From DASRDB01 sp035652815 (GTDB taxonomy: Bacteria > Chloroflexota > Ktedonobacteria > Ktedonobacterales > Ktedonobacteraceae): 64,000 nucleotides of DNA. Shown piece by piece: positions 50,098 through 61,076 of the stretch. The stretch is from the NCBI GenBank assembly GCA_035652815.1, contig DASRDB010000006.1, positions 1 through 64,000 of the forward strand, in the 5' to 3' direction. The notes beneath the pieces are model-generated. The model was given only the letters and a program-made list of their open reading frames with translations. It was not told where the DNA came from and ran no database searches. A program made the position numbers and the translations under genes. The stretch's first letter is position 1. Every line of letters begins with the position of its first letter.

Positions 50098-51285
50098 ATG
50101 GCGACCGAATCTCGCATCGTCAAATTTTTTGAAACGACCTTACGTGATGGGGAGCAGACCCCTGGGGTGAATTATTTCCCCGAGGAGAAGCTGGCGATTG
50201 CTCAGGCGCTGGCCGATATGGGCTTCGATACGCTGGACTGCGGCTTTGCCATCTCTTCGCCGGGGGAATTTGAGTGCATCCGGCTGATTGCCCAGAAGGT
50301 GCGCAACGCCGAAATTTGCTCGATTGCCCGTACCCATTTTGCCGACATCGACCGCGCCTGGGAAGCCGTCAAGGATGCCGAGAAGCCGGTCATTCACCCA
50401 TTTGTCAGTACCTCGCCCCTTCACCGGCAGGTTAAGCTTGGCAAGAGCCGCGAGCAGGTCTTAGAGATGGCGCGTACCGCTGTGGCTCACGCCCGCACCT
50501 ACACCGAGAGGGTCGATTTTGCCCTCGAAGACTCCACTCGCACCGAACACGATTTCATCCTGGAAGTCTGCGAAGCCGTTTTGAAAGAGGGCGTGCGCTT
50601 TATCGCCATCTGCGACACCGTCGGCTTTGCCCTGCCCTGGGAGTTCGGCCAGTTGGTCGCCGATGTCAAGCGCGAATTTCCCCAGGCCCGCATCTCCGCC
50701 CACTGCCATGATGACCTCGGACTGGCGGTTGCCAACGCGCTTGAGGGTTTACGCAACGGAGCCGAGCGCGTCGATACCTGCATCAACGGCCTGGGTGAGC
50801 GCGCTGGCAACGCCGCCACCGAAGATGTGGTGATGGCCATTCGCACCCGTTCCGCCGACCTCGGATTGGATGTGCGTGTCGATACCACCAAAATCGTCCC
50901 CACCAGCCGCCTTGTCGCCAGACTTTCCGGCATGGAACCGCAGTGGACGAAGTCCATTGTTGGTCGAAATGCCTTCGCTCACGGCGGCGGCATTCACCAG
51001 GATGGCGTCCTCAAGGATGCGCGTACCTACGAGATCATGACGCCCGAATCCATCGGCCTGACCTCGGCTGACCGCCGCATGCACATGGGCAAGCTCTCCG
51101 GTCGCGCCGCCCTCGCCGCCCAACTGCGCGAGCTTGGCTACGAACTGGAAAAAGAGCAGTTGAACAAAGCCTTTGAAATGGCAAAACTGCTGCTCGGCAA
51201 GAAGAAGACCCTCGAAGAAATGGATTTGCGTTACATCGCGGAGACCGCAACCTCAGTCGTTGTGGTTGAATCGGGGAATGTATAG
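50098..51285 (+). CDS. 2-Isopropylmalate/homocitrate synthase family enzyme
   Basis: 395 residues, the DRE-TIM metallolyase fold that joins acetyl-CoA to a 2-oxo acid. Motifs are FETTLRDGEQTPGV (about 11-24), SAHCHDDLGLAVAN (metal His pair), GLGERAGNAATEDVV and HGGGIHQDGVLKDARTYEIM. The HQDG motif and GKLSGRAAL favour 2-isopropylmalate synthase. The C-terminal leucine-binding domain is missing, so it would not be inhibited by leucine in the usual way. Homocitrate or citramalate synthase remain possible. The ATG follows GAAGGAGGCTGCAACG. Confidence 0.87.
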   Translation: MATESRIVKFFETTLRDGEQTPGVNYFPEEKLAIAQALADMGFDTLDCGFAISSPGEFECIRLIAQKVRNAEICSIARTHFADIDRAWEAVKDAEKPVIHPFVSTSPLHRQVKLGKSREQVLEMARTAVAHARTYTERVDFALEDSTRTEHDFILEVCEAVLKEGVRFIAICDTVGFALPWEFGQLVADVKREFPQARISAHCHDDLGLAVANALEGLRNGAERVDTCINGLGERAGNAATEDVVMAIRTRSADLGLDVRVDTTKIVPTSRLVARLSGMEPQWTKSIVGRNAFAHGGGIHQDGVLKDARTYEIMTPESIGLTSADRRMHMGKLSGRAALAAQLRELGYELEKEQLNKAFEMAKLLLGKKKTLEEMDLRYIAETATSVVVVESGNV

Positions 51286-51319
51286 CCAGTCGGCATGATC
51301 TTTAGGAACGTTTGAAGCC

Positions 51320-51393
51320 GTAGGGACGTGATTTATCGCGCCCTGCTTGCTATACGGATTTATCAGGCAGGACGCGATAAATCACGTCCCTAC
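51320..51393. repeat. GTAGGGACGTGATTTATCGCG palindrome
   Basis: Arms GTAGGGACGTGATTTATCGCG and the inverse CGCGATAAATCACGTCCCTAC. It belongs to the GTAGGGACGCGAT family, here without an inner element. It fills the gap between two convergent genes. Confidence 0.85.
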
Positions 51394-51430
51394 AAAGAGC
51401 ATGAGGTTTTTCTCCAATATTTAACCCTGA

Positions 51431-52462
51431 TCAATCAACCACATCAATATTCTCCAACCCCCCATGCGCCTCCCACCACGCGGTCGCGCCTTGTGCCAGC
51501 ACATCATTAAGCGCCTCGACGTTTTGCTTGCCCTGATTTGCCAGCCAGGTTTCAAGCGCGGCCAGTCCTTTATTTGCGTAGATTGGAATGGCATCCTGCC
51601 AGGTGGCGCGCCCGCACAACACGCCGCAGTAGCCTACTCCGGCCTCGGCTGCCAGTTCTAACATCTCGCAGAAGACCTTATCGCTGCTGCCCGCGCTCAG
51701 ATAGATGAAAGGCTTGTTGGTCGCGCTGGCCGCGTTGCGAAAATGCGCAAGCGCCTCCTGGCGCGAATAGGCGCTTGCCTCTCCCGCGAAAGAACGTGTT
51801 CCAGCCACAAAGGCGGGATTGACAGGCAATTCGACTTTGAGAACATCCACGCCGTAGCGCGGCTTTGAAAACTCCTCCATTGCTCGCGCTATGTACTGCG
51901 GCTTTTTCCTGGCAAAGTCTAACCCTTTTTCGTCGCCGATCGCATCATCGTAGACCAGTGGCTCCAAGAAAAAAGGCACATCAACCCCCACACATTCCGC
52001 GCCGATGCGTTCGACATATGCCTGCTTGACCGTATTGATGCGCTTCTCATCGAACGGGTTGTAAAACAGGAGAATTTTTATCGCCTGCGCCCCTGCCTCC
52101 ACAAGCCGACGAACGCTCCATTCCGGCAGCAGGTCGGGTAATCGTCCCTTCACCTGGACATCATAGCCCGATTGCTCATAAGCAAGCAGCACTCCCGTAC
52201 CATCAGCGCGACTGTTAATGGCCTCCAGGCTATACTCTGGATCAAGCAGAATCGCGCTCGTATAGGGTGTGAGCATTTTTGTGACGGCCATCTTGAACGC
52301 CAGCATATCCTCCGCCGTCGCCTGACCATCCTTCCCTCGCGCCTGAGCAATGGCATCCAGCAAATTGCCGCGATGATCGACCGCCAGCGCGGCAATCACT
52401 CCTCGACCATCGGCACAGGCGTTGATGCCTTCAAATTTGCCACGCGAAATCTTAACCTTCAT
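51431..52462 (-). CDS. Tagatose-1,6-bisphosphate aldolase-like class I aldolase (LacD type)
   Basis: 343 residues. VDHRGNLLDAI, KILLFYNPFDEKRI, VPFFLEPLVYDD and DVLKVELPVN (Lys209, the probable Schiff-base lysine) match the LacD family. As the last gene of an inositol operon it probably splits 2-deoxy-5-keto-gluconate-6-phosphate into dihydroxyacetone phosphate and malonate semialdehyde, the step done by the class II enzyme IolJ in Bacillus. ATG 52462 follows AGGAGAACAAC; the frame extends to 52513 through a palindrome. Confidence 0.87.
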   Translation of the reverse strand: MKVKISRGKFEGINACADGRGVIAALAVDHRGNLLDAIAQARGKDGQATAEDMLAFKMAVTKMLTPYTSAILLDPEYSLEAINSRADGTGVLLAYEQSGYDVQVKGRLPDLLPEWSVRRLVEAGAQAIKILLFYNPFDEKRINTVKQAYVERIGAECVGVDVPFFLEPLVYDDAIGDEKGLDFARKKPQYIARAMEEFSKPRYGVDVLKVELPVNPAFVAGTRSFAGEASAYSRQEALAHFRNAASATNKPFIYLSAGSSDKVFCEMLELAAEAGVGYCGVLCGRATWQDAIPIYANKGLAALETWLANQGKQNVEALNDVLAQGATAWWEAHGGLENIDVVD

Positions 52463-52507
52463 GTTGTTCTCCTGCTTGCAACTCGCTATTCCCAACCTAC
52501 CTCCAGA

Positions 52508-52594
52508 TGTCATCCTGAGCGCAGCGAAGAATCTCTGGTGCGGGCATGCGATCCGGTTGGGTGACGCAGATTCTTCGCTGCGCTCAGGATGACA
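52508..52594. repeat. CATCCTGAGCGCAGCG palindrome in the inositol operon (1)
   Basis: Inverse arms TGTCATCCTGAGCGCAGCG..AATCT and AGATTCTTCGCTGCGCTCAGGATGACA, between iolD and the aldolase gene. Confidence 0.85.
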
Positions 52595-52623
52595 GGTGGG
52601 AGGGCTTTTTTCATGACTCGCTA

Positions 52624-54510
<1,887 letters not shown>

Positions 54511-54530
54511 GTTTATTCTCCTCGGTAGCC

Positions 54531-54713
54531 GGATGCAATGATAAACTTTGACTAAATAACGGGGAATACGCACCATGTCATTCTGAGCGCAGCGAAGGAT
54601 CTGCGTCCTCTGACGATTCGTGCGCCGATCCTGGAGATCCTTCGCTGCGCTCAGGACGACATGCCTGGATAGACCCGCTTTCTTTGTCAAACATTATCAT
54701 CGTGTCCCTACAA
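54531..54713. repeat. Nested palindrome in the inositol operon (2)
   Basis: Outer arms GCAATGATAAACTTTGACTAAA (54534) and TTTGTCAAACATTATCATCG..CCCTAC enclose a CATTCTGAGCGCAGCG element with inverse arms (54576-54661). It lies between iolC and iolD. Confidence 0.8.
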
Positions 54714-54715
54714 AA

Positions 54716-55768
54716 TTAGAATCCGCCATGCGTCTGCACAAAGGCCATCACCTCGTCATACGTCGGCATGAAATTGGCACAGCCATGTTTGGTGACGAGA
54801 ATAGCCCCGCAGGCATTGCCCAACCGCGCCGCTCGATGCCAGTCCCAGCCCTTCACAAAACCGTACAGCAGGCCAGAGGCGAAGGCATCACCCGCGCCCA
54901 GGATATTCTGCACTTCGACTGGAAAGCCCGGCACATCGATTACCGTCGTTTCCTTTTCTCCTGCGAGATGCAGACGAGCGCCAGCAGCGCCACGTTTCTG
55001 CGCCAGCACACGCGGCCCCAGCCGCAAAAGCTGCGCAATGGCAAACTCGATATCCCCGCTCACTCGCGCATCCGAGACTTGCGAGTGCGCAACCTGCACC
55101 TGGCTCGTGTCGCTGAGCATGGCCGCGTTGATCTCATCTTCGGTGCCGATGACCACATCGACCAGCCGCAGCGCAGAGCGGATCGTTATTCCAAACGCGC
55201 GTGCATCATGCCACTGGTCGGGGCGAAAATCGATATCGAGCGCTACCGGAACTCCGGCCTGTCGCGCCGTTTCAGCCGCAAACAGGGTCGCGCTGCGGCT
55301 CGGCTCCTGGCTCAGGCCCGTCCCGCTGATTAACAACACCTTGCTCTGCGCTATGGGTACTGGCAACACATCATCGATGGTCAGTGCAATATCCGCGCAG
55401 TTGTCGCGATAGTAGGTCAGGGGAAAGCGGTCCGGCGGCTCGATGCCCAGCACAACCGCGCTGGAGCGCCGCCCTGCTTTGGTTGGAATGTAGCGCGTTT
55501 CCACACCCTCGTTGCGCAAGAAGTGCAGGATGAAATTGCCCACCTGATCATCTCCAACCGCCGTAAGCAACGCCGGGCGCAAGCCGAGCCGCCGCGTGCC
55601 GACGCTGATATTGGTCGGGCAGCCGCCCACATAGGCCGCGAAGCTGGTTATTTCCTCGAACGGCGCGCCAATGTTGTTGGAATAGAGATCAATCGAGGAG
55701 CGGCCCATCGCCACGATATCATAGCCGCTAGATGCCTGCTCCCCATTATCGATAGCGTTGTTCTGCAT
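54716..55768 (-). CDS. iolC: 5-Dehydro-2-deoxygluconokinase IolC
   Basis: Phosphorylates 2-deoxy-5-keto-gluconate in inositol breakdown. 350 residues of the PfkB/ribokinase fold. The N-terminus DIVAMGRSSIDLYSNNIGAPFEEITSFAAYVGGCPTN and the C-terminal ATP site ILGAGDAFASGLLYGF with the catalytic Asp are present. FAAYVGGCPTNISVGTRRLG is characteristic of IolC. The ATG follows GGAAAGGCGATAC. Confidence 0.95.
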   Translation of the reverse strand: MQNNAIDNGEQASSGYDIVAMGRSSIDLYSNNIGAPFEEITSFAAYVGGCPTNISVGTRRLGLRPALLTAVGDDQVGNFILHFLRNEGVETRYIPTKAGRRSSAVVLGIEPPDRFPLTYYRDNCADIALTIDDVLPVPIAQSKVLLISGTGLSQEPSRSATLFAAETARQAGVPVALDIDFRPDQWHDARAFGITIRSALRLVDVVIGTEDEINAAMLSDTSQVQVAHSQVSDARVSGDIEFAIAQLLRLGPRVLAQKRGAAGARLHLAGEKETTVIDVPGFPVEVQNILGAGDAFASGLLYGFVKGWDWHRAARLGNACGAILVTKHGCANFMPTYDEVMAFVQTHGGF

Positions 55769-55794
55769 GTATCGCCTTTCCGCGTGCCTGTCGC

Positions 55795-56652
55795 TTATCC
55801 TTTTGAGGCAGAGGGACGAACGATGGAGCCGGTGATACTGCCCGATGGTGGCAGCAAGCGCCGGAACGCCGGATCAACCTGGTACTTCCACACGCGGTGA
55901 GGACCGGCCATGACATTCAGGTAGTAATCATCAAAGCCAGGGGGCGTGGATACGACGTGATAGCCCTTCGGCACCAGCACCAGGTCTCCATCATGAACAG
56001 CCACCGTTTCATCGAAGCCATCATAGGTGTAGACCCGCTGGAAGGCGAAGCCCTCTGCCGGAGAAATATGATGATAATACGTCTCCTCAAGATACGCCTC
56101 GTGGGGCGGATTCTCGGTATCGTGTTTGTGCGGCGGGAACGAAGACCAGTTGCCAGCCGGAGTAATGGCCTCGACAATAATTAAGTGTTCCGCTTCCTGG
56201 TCGGTATCCAGAATATGCTGAATGCGCCGCCGCGTGTTTCCCTCCCCGCGCAGTTCAACGCTGACATCCTCGGGTCGAATCAGGCGCGGCGCAAGATGCT
56301 GATGTGTTGTGGGCGCGCTTGCTACAGCGACCTCCATAGAAGGCGAAGCGCATGATATCTGGTAGCTGGCATCCTCAGATAGGTAGAGCGCGTATGGCGC
56401 GATTTCGTCAAAGACGCTGTTCCGCTCGCCAATTTGCCCTAACGATTGTCCATTGAGTTCAGCTTTGCCAACACCGGACAATATTACCACCGCCGTTTCC
56501 CTGCCGTTCGCCGCGCCACGAAGCGTCTGTCCTTCCTTGAGCTGGTATACGGCAAACGAGACGTACTGCCAGCCTGCGCTTTCCGGGGTGATATCTATGG
56601 TAGACTGCACTTCACCTGTTGTTTTCATCTGCGGCCTGATAAGCACACTCAT
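55795..56652 (-). CDS. iolB: 5-Deoxy-glucuronate isomerase IolB
   Basis: Isomerises 5-deoxy-glucuronate to 2-deoxy-5-keto-gluconate. 285 residues of the double cupin fold. The second cupin keeps the metal ligands in FPPHKHDTENPPHEAYLEETYYH and VLVPKGYHVVSTPPGFDDYYLNVMAGP. The ATG follows AAGGAGAGAACAAGAAG. It lies 26 bases before iolC. Confidence 0.95.
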   Translation of the reverse strand: MSVLIRPQMKTTGEVQSTIDITPESAGWQYVSFAVYQLKEGQTLRGAANGRETAVVILSGVGKAELNGQSLGQIGERNSVFDEIAPYALYLSEDASYQISCASPSMEVAVASAPTTHQHLAPRLIRPEDVSVELRGEGNTRRRIQHILDTDQEAEHLIIVEAITPAGNWSSFPPHKHDTENPPHEAYLEETYYHHISPAEGFAFQRVYTYDGFDETVAVHDGDLVLVPKGYHVVSTPPGFDDYYLNVMAGPHRVWKYQVDPAFRRLLPPSGSITGSIVRPSASKG

Positions 56653-56691
56653 CTTCTTGTTCTCTCCTTCCGGCGACTTTAAAATAACACG

Positions 56692-57102
56692 TTATGCCCA
56701 TACAAACAACTCTATCATATAGCCATCAGGGTCACAAATATACATCTGCTGCACGCCATCACCACGCGGGCGAGGTCCACCCACAATTCCCACATTCAAA
56801 TTGCCCAGGTGCTGTATGGTCTCTTCAAGGTTGTCCACCTCAAAGGCCGCGTGAGTTCCATAGCCAGCCGCCAACTCATCACTCCGGTATCGTCCATGCA
56901 TCTGTGCGGCGCGTCCTTCCTCAGCTTCACCGATCAGATGTACCTCAAAGCTATGGTCATCGTTGGTCAGCCACGCGCCCGGATGATGCATAACGCCTGG
57001 ACGTGAAATCTCGTGTAACCCCAATACCTGGCTGTAGAAGCGAATCGAGCGCTCAACATCTTTCACCAGCAGCGACACATGATCTAACTTGCGAATCTTC
57101 AT
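56692..57102 (-). CDS. VOC (glyoxalase/bleomycin-resistance) family protein
   Basis: 136 residues. One vicinal oxygen chelate unit with metal ligands in KLDHVSLLVKDVERSI (His), HSFEVHLIG, HAAFEVDNLE (His) and YMIELFVWA (Glu). It is placed between iolE and iolB, so it may act on an inositol intermediate or damage product; no known Iol enzyme matches it. ATG 57102 follows AAGGAGAAAACCAAC, 20 bases after the iolE stop. Confidence 0.85.
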   Translation of the reverse strand: MKIRKLDHVSLLVKDVERSIRFYSQVLGLHEISRPGVMHHPGAWLTNDDHSFEVHLIGEAEEGRAAQMHGRYRSDELAAGYGTHAAFEVDNLEETIQHLGNLNVGIVGGPRPRGDGVQQMYICDPDGYMIELFVWA

Positions 57103-57122
57103 GTTGGTTTTCTCCTTGTGCT

Positions 57123-58031
57123 TCATAACCCGATGCTTCGTAAATACTCCCGGTTGCGCCGAGCGCTCTCTTTGGGACTGCCCATCCCCGGCAATACATC
57201 CTGCTCCACCACAATCCAGCCCTGATAATGCTGTTCATTCAGCCGGGCCAGAATGGCAGGAAAATCGATATCTCCTTTCCCTAACTCGCAGAAAACGCCG
57301 TGTGCTACCGACTGAATGCCGTTCCATCCCTCGCGTCGAGATTGCTCAGCGATAACCGGGTCATAATCTTTGAAATGCACGTGCCAGATACGATCAGCGT
57401 GCTGCTGCAATCCCACAAGCGGGTTGCCGCCGCCAAAGCGATAGTGACCTGTATCAAAGACCAGCCCGATCAAGGTCGGGTCGGTCATACTTAGAAAGTG
57501 GGCCGTCTCTTCCGGCGTCTCAACCCAGGTGCCGATGTGATGATGAAAGACGGTGCGCAAACCCGTTTCACGCTGGACTGCCCTCGCAATCCGCATCGCC
57601 CCTTCCGTAAAGACACCCCATTGAGCATCGGACATCCCCTGCTCGGGGGTGATGCGCCCGGCATACTTTGTCCGCATGGGGTCGCCATAGGGGTCATTTC
57701 CCAGCACAATCAGCGTGTCCGGCCCGCCGACTTCCGCGAGTAGCCGCGCTGTGCGAAGCGCATCAGCCTCGCTTTCCTTGTGGCGAGCGGGATCGTGCAG
57801 GTAGACGCTGACCCACGAGGCCAGTAGCTTCAGGTTGCGTGATGCCAGTTCCTGACGCAGCACATCGGGGTCGGTCGGCATAAAGCCCCAGTCACCCAGT
57901 TCTGTGCCAGCATAGCCCGTCTCCTGCATCTCATTTAGCACCCTTGTATATCCTCCACGCTCTCCCTCCACGTTCTCGATGACTCCCCACGAACAGGGCG
58001 CATTGCCCACGCGGATAACTGCCTGCGTCAT
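57123..58031 (-). CDS. iolE: myo-Inosose-2 dehydratase IolE
   Basis: Dehydrates scyllo-inosose to the trihydroxycyclohexane-dione used by IolD. 302 residues of the xylose isomerase-like TIM barrel. The RVGNAPCSWGVIE start is the IolE hallmark. Metal-site segments are ETGYAGTELGDWGFMP, VFHHHIGTWVETPEE, GLVFDTGHYRFGGG and WHVHFKDYD. The ATG follows AGAAGGAGCTATAG. Confidence 0.94.
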   Translation of the reverse strand: MTQAVIRVGNAPCSWGVIENVEGERGGYTRVLNEMQETGYAGTELGDWGFMPTDPDVLRQELASRNLKLLASWVSVYLHDPARHKESEADALRTARLLAEVGGPDTLIVLGNDPYGDPMRTKYAGRITPEQGMSDAQWGVFTEGAMRIARAVQRETGLRTVFHHHIGTWVETPEETAHFLSMTDPTLIGLVFDTGHYRFGGGNPLVGLQQHADRIWHVHFKDYDPVIAEQSRREGWNGIQSVAHGVFCELGKGDIDFPAILARLNEQHYQGWIVVEQDVLPGMGSPKESARRNREYLRSIGL

Positions 58032-58070
58032 CTATAGCTCCTTCTGATCGAGTGATGAGGAACAGCATGA

Positions 58071-58254
58071 GGAACAGCATTATGAAGTTTGACAAAAAAA
58101 GGAAGTCTATCCAGGTATGTCATCCTGAGCGCAGCGAAGGATCTGCAATCTGGACACGCGATTCGGTTGGGCGGCCGGAGATCCTTCGCTGCGCTCAGGA
58201 TAACACGGGGCAAGGATTTTCCCATATTTTGTGAAACTTCATAATGCTGCTTTC
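58071..58254. repeat. Nested palindrome in the inositol operon (3)
   Basis: Outer arms GGAACAGCATTATGAAGTTT and AAACTTCATAATGCTGCTTTCC enclose a CATCCTGAGCGCAGCG element (58118-58205, inverse arms). It fills the 241-base gap between the aldehyde dehydrogenase gene and iolE. Confidence 0.85.
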
Positions 58255-58272
58255 CCATCACAAATTGTCCGT

Positions 58273-59751
58273 CTAGAATGTGCGCGACCACTCTTTCGGC
58301 CAGCGCTCAACCACAACTTTTTTCTGTGTATAGAATTCCACAGCATCGCGGCCCTGCGCGTGCATATCGCCAAAGAAGCTTTCTTTCCAGCCAGAGAACG
58401 GGAAGAAGGCCATCGGCGCGGCTACACCGATGTTGATGCCAATATTGCCTGCCTGCGCCTCATAGCGGAACTTGCGCGCCGCCGCTCCACTGCTTGTAAA
58501 GAGCGAGGCCATATTACCGTAGGAAGCGGCATTGACCAGCGCAATCGCCTCGTCAACATCCTGCGCGTGCATAAGGCTCAAGACCGGGCCGAAGATTTCT
58601 GTGCGCGCAATTTCGCCACGCGGATTCACCTCGTCCAGAATGGTCGGGCGCACGAAGTAACCGTTCTCATAGCCGCGAATCGACGGGTTGCGTCCATCCA
58701 CAAGAATCTTTGCCCCCTCGCTTGCGCCTTTCGCGATCAACGTTTCAATGCGCTGCTTGCTCTCGGCGGTAATCACCGGCCCCATCTCAACCTGCGGCTC
58801 AAGCCCATAGCCGACGCGCCGATTTTCCGAAGCTTCAACGATGCGCTCGGTAAAGCTTTTCCGAGCATCGCCCACTGTGATAGCGACCGAGGTGGCGAGA
58901 CAGCGCTGCCCTGCACAGCCGAAGGATGAGTCGGCGATAATGCGCGTCGCCATCTCCATGTCAGCATCCGGCAGGATGACTGCCGCGTTTTTCGCGCCTC
59001 CCTGACATTGCGCGCGCTTGCCGTTGGCCGTTGCGCGGCTATATACATATTTGGCTACGGGTGACGAGCCAACGAAGGAGACCGCGCCCACCTGCGGATG
59101 CTCGAGCAGGGCATCAACCGTCTCTTTTCCACCATTGACCAGGCTCACTACGCCCGGCGGCATGCCCAACGAATCGAGCAGATCAAAAACCTTGCTCATA
59201 GTCATTGGCACTTTTTCTGATGGCTTGAGGATAAAGCAGTTGCCGCAGGCGATAGCATACGGCAGAAACCAGAGCGGGATCATGCCCGGGAAGTTGAAGG
59301 GCGTGATTGCTGCCACTATGCCCACTGGCTGGCGCAGCATGTGTTCATCGATGCCTCGCGCAATGTCCTCTACGTTGTAGCCCATCATGAGCGAGGGGAT
59401 GCCGCACGCCACCTCGACATTCTCCAGCCCGCGCTGCAACTCGCCTTTCGACTCTGCCAGCGTCTTGCCGCATTCCTGTGTGGTCAGCGTGGCAATCTCG
59501 TCAAAATGCTCCTCCAGCAGCCGCTTGAATTTAAAGAGGTACTGCACGCGTTCGGTTGAAGGCGTTCTTCTCCAATCGTCAAAGCCTGCCTGCGCCGCCT
59601 GTACAACCTCGTCCACGTCATCGCGAGATGAGAGCGGCACGCGCACCAGCGTTTCGCCCGTCGCGGGATTGCGCACATCCTGAAACTCACTCGTCCGCGA
59701 ATGCCGCCACTTCCCGCCAAAATAGTTGAGCAGTTGTCCATTCTCTATCAT
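58273..59751 (-). CDS. Methylmalonate-semialdehyde dehydrogenase (IolA/MmsA)
   Basis: 492 residues of the aldehyde dehydrogenase family, CoA-acylating type. It turns malonate semialdehyde into acetyl-CoA at the end of the inositol pathway, or acts in valine breakdown. Typical are RQPVGIVAAITPFNFPGMIPLW, the CQGGAKN segment in place of the usual catalytic Glu loop and FGCAGQRCLA with Cys284. ATG 59751 follows GGAGGAAACACA; the frame extends 12 codons further. Confidence 0.94.
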   Translation of the reverse strand: MIENGQLLNYFGGKWRHSRTSEFQDVRNPATGETLVRVPLSSRDDVDEVVQAAQAGFDDWRRTPSTERVQYLFKFKRLLEEHFDEIATLTTQECGKTLAESKGELQRGLENVEVACGIPSLMMGYNVEDIARGIDEHMLRQPVGIVAAITPFNFPGMIPLWFLPYAIACGNCFILKPSEKVPMTMSKVFDLLDSLGMPPGVVSLVNGGKETVDALLEHPQVGAVSFVGSSPVAKYVYSRATANGKRAQCQGGAKNAAVILPDADMEMATRIIADSSFGCAGQRCLATSVAITVGDARKSFTERIVEASENRRVGYGLEPQVEMGPVITAESKQRIETLIAKGASEGAKILVDGRNPSIRGYENGYFVRPTILDEVNPRGEIARTEIFGPVLSLMHAQDVDEAIALVNAASYGNMASLFTSSGAAARKFRYEAQAGNIGINIGVAAPMAFFPFSGWKESFFGDMHAQGRDAVEFYTQKKVVVERWPKEWSRTF

Positions 59752-59874
59752 TGTGTTTCCTCCGTTGAGCCGGTACATGCTATCCATCTGATGTAATCTT
59801 ACAACAATTTATGCCGCATTTTTGCTGGCTGCCGCTCCGTTCTGTTCCACTCGTTTCTCGTAGAGAGCTTCCCT

Positions 59875-61041
59875 TTATGGCTCAACCCCCTCCCAGCCTT
59901 CGCTTTCCCAAGAGCGTATCATGGCCTGCTGAACGTTGGCTACAGCCAGCGCTTCAGCAAAGCCCGGTTTTCCCTGCTGGCCCGTAGCGACCGAGTGCAA
60001 GAAATTATAGGCTTCGATCACCTTCAGATCATCATAGCCCAGATTCAGGCCCCAGGCCGGATTGAAGTGGCGATGATAGGGGTGGGCCGGGCCGCTCAAG
60101 AGGGTCGTGTAGCCATCTTCCGCCGGATTCTCGTCGTTGCGCCATTGAAGTTGCAGTTCATTCATATGCTCCATGTTCCATTTGATGGCTCCTTTGGTTC
60201 CGTAGACCTCAAAGGACATATCGCATTTCTCGCCGTTGATGACCCGGCAGGCTTCCAGGATGCCCCGCGCCCCATTGGCGAATTGCACCAGGGCGTTGAC
60301 ATAATCTTCGTTGGTAACGTCTCCCATTGGCCCGTCGCTGCTGCCAACATCGTAATGCGTCCCGCTGCCAGGCTGTGGTATGGGACGACGCCGGATAAAG
60401 ATCGCATTGTCGCTGCTGACTCGCGCAATGGGGCCAGCCAGCATATGAGCCATATCGATGACGTGCGACAGCAAATCGCTCAAGCTGCCCAGACCGTATT
60501 CCTTCTCAAAACGCCAGGAGAGGAAGCCATTGGGATCAGCCGCGTAGCCGTTGAGAAAGCGCCCATGATAATGTGTCAATTGCCCCAGTTTCCCTGTCGA
60601 GATGAGATGCAGGGCATATTGGACAACCGGTGCCCAGCGATAGTTGTAGCCGACGAAGGTGAGTACTCCTGCCTCTTGCGCGGCCTTAAAGCTCTCGATG
60701 GTTTCCTGCGGGTCTTTGCCAACTGGCTTCTCGCACAGGATAGGTTTCCCGGCCCTGGCAGCTTCGCGAATGATTTCCAGGTGCATGCCGTTGGGAGCCG
60801 CTATGTCAATCACCTCAACCTCTGGATCGGCGATGACCTCATGCCAGTCGGTTGTGTAGCGTTCGTAGCTGAAACGTTCCTGCGCGCCCTGAGCGCGTGC
60901 TTCCACCTGGTCGGCGCACATCACGAGCCTGGGTCGTATTCCGCTCTCATAGAAACGGTCTGGAATAGCGCGATAGGAGCGGCTGTGAACTTCGCCCATC
61001 CAACCCATGCCGATCACGCCGATACCAATTGTACGTGTCAT
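59875..61041 (-). CDS. Gfo/Idh/MocA family oxidoreductase (1)
   Basis: 388 residues. The Rossmann N-terminus GVIGMGWMGEVHSRSYRAI binds NAD(P); CEKPVGKDPQETIE holds the catalytic Lys and LSHVIDMAHML the His. The C-terminal domain has ACRVINGEKCDMSFEVYGTKGAIKWN. It should oxidise or reduce an inositol isomer or sugar; relatives in iol clusters include scyllo-inositol dehydrogenases. The exact substrate cannot be read from the sequence. The start is 35 bases after the IolG stop. Confidence 0.87.
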   Translation of the reverse strand: MTRTIGIGVIGMGWMGEVHSRSYRAIPDRFYESGIRPRLVMCADQVEARAQGAQERFSYERYTTDWHEVIADPEVEVIDIAAPNGMHLEIIREAARAGKPILCEKPVGKDPQETIESFKAAQEAGVLTFVGYNYRWAPVVQYALHLISTGKLGQLTHYHGRFLNGYAADPNGFLSWRFEKEYGLGSLSDLLSHVIDMAHMLAGPIARVSSDNAIFIRRRPIPQPGSGTHYDVGSSDGPMGDVTNEDYVNALVQFANGARGILEACRVINGEKCDMSFEVYGTKGAIKWNMEHMNELQLQWRNDENPAEDGYTTLLSGPAHPYHRHFNPAWGLNLGYDDLKVIEAYNFLHSVATGQQGKPGFAEALAVANVQQAMIRSWESEGWEGVEP

Positions 61042-61076
61042 GATGTCTGTTCCTCATTTCTATCTGTATAGCTGCG

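Noticed and set aside
54511..54690. 60-residue N-terminal extension of IolD
   Set aside because: The extra codons translate a palindromic repeat, and a good ribosome site precedes ATG 54510, which matches the expected start of the family.
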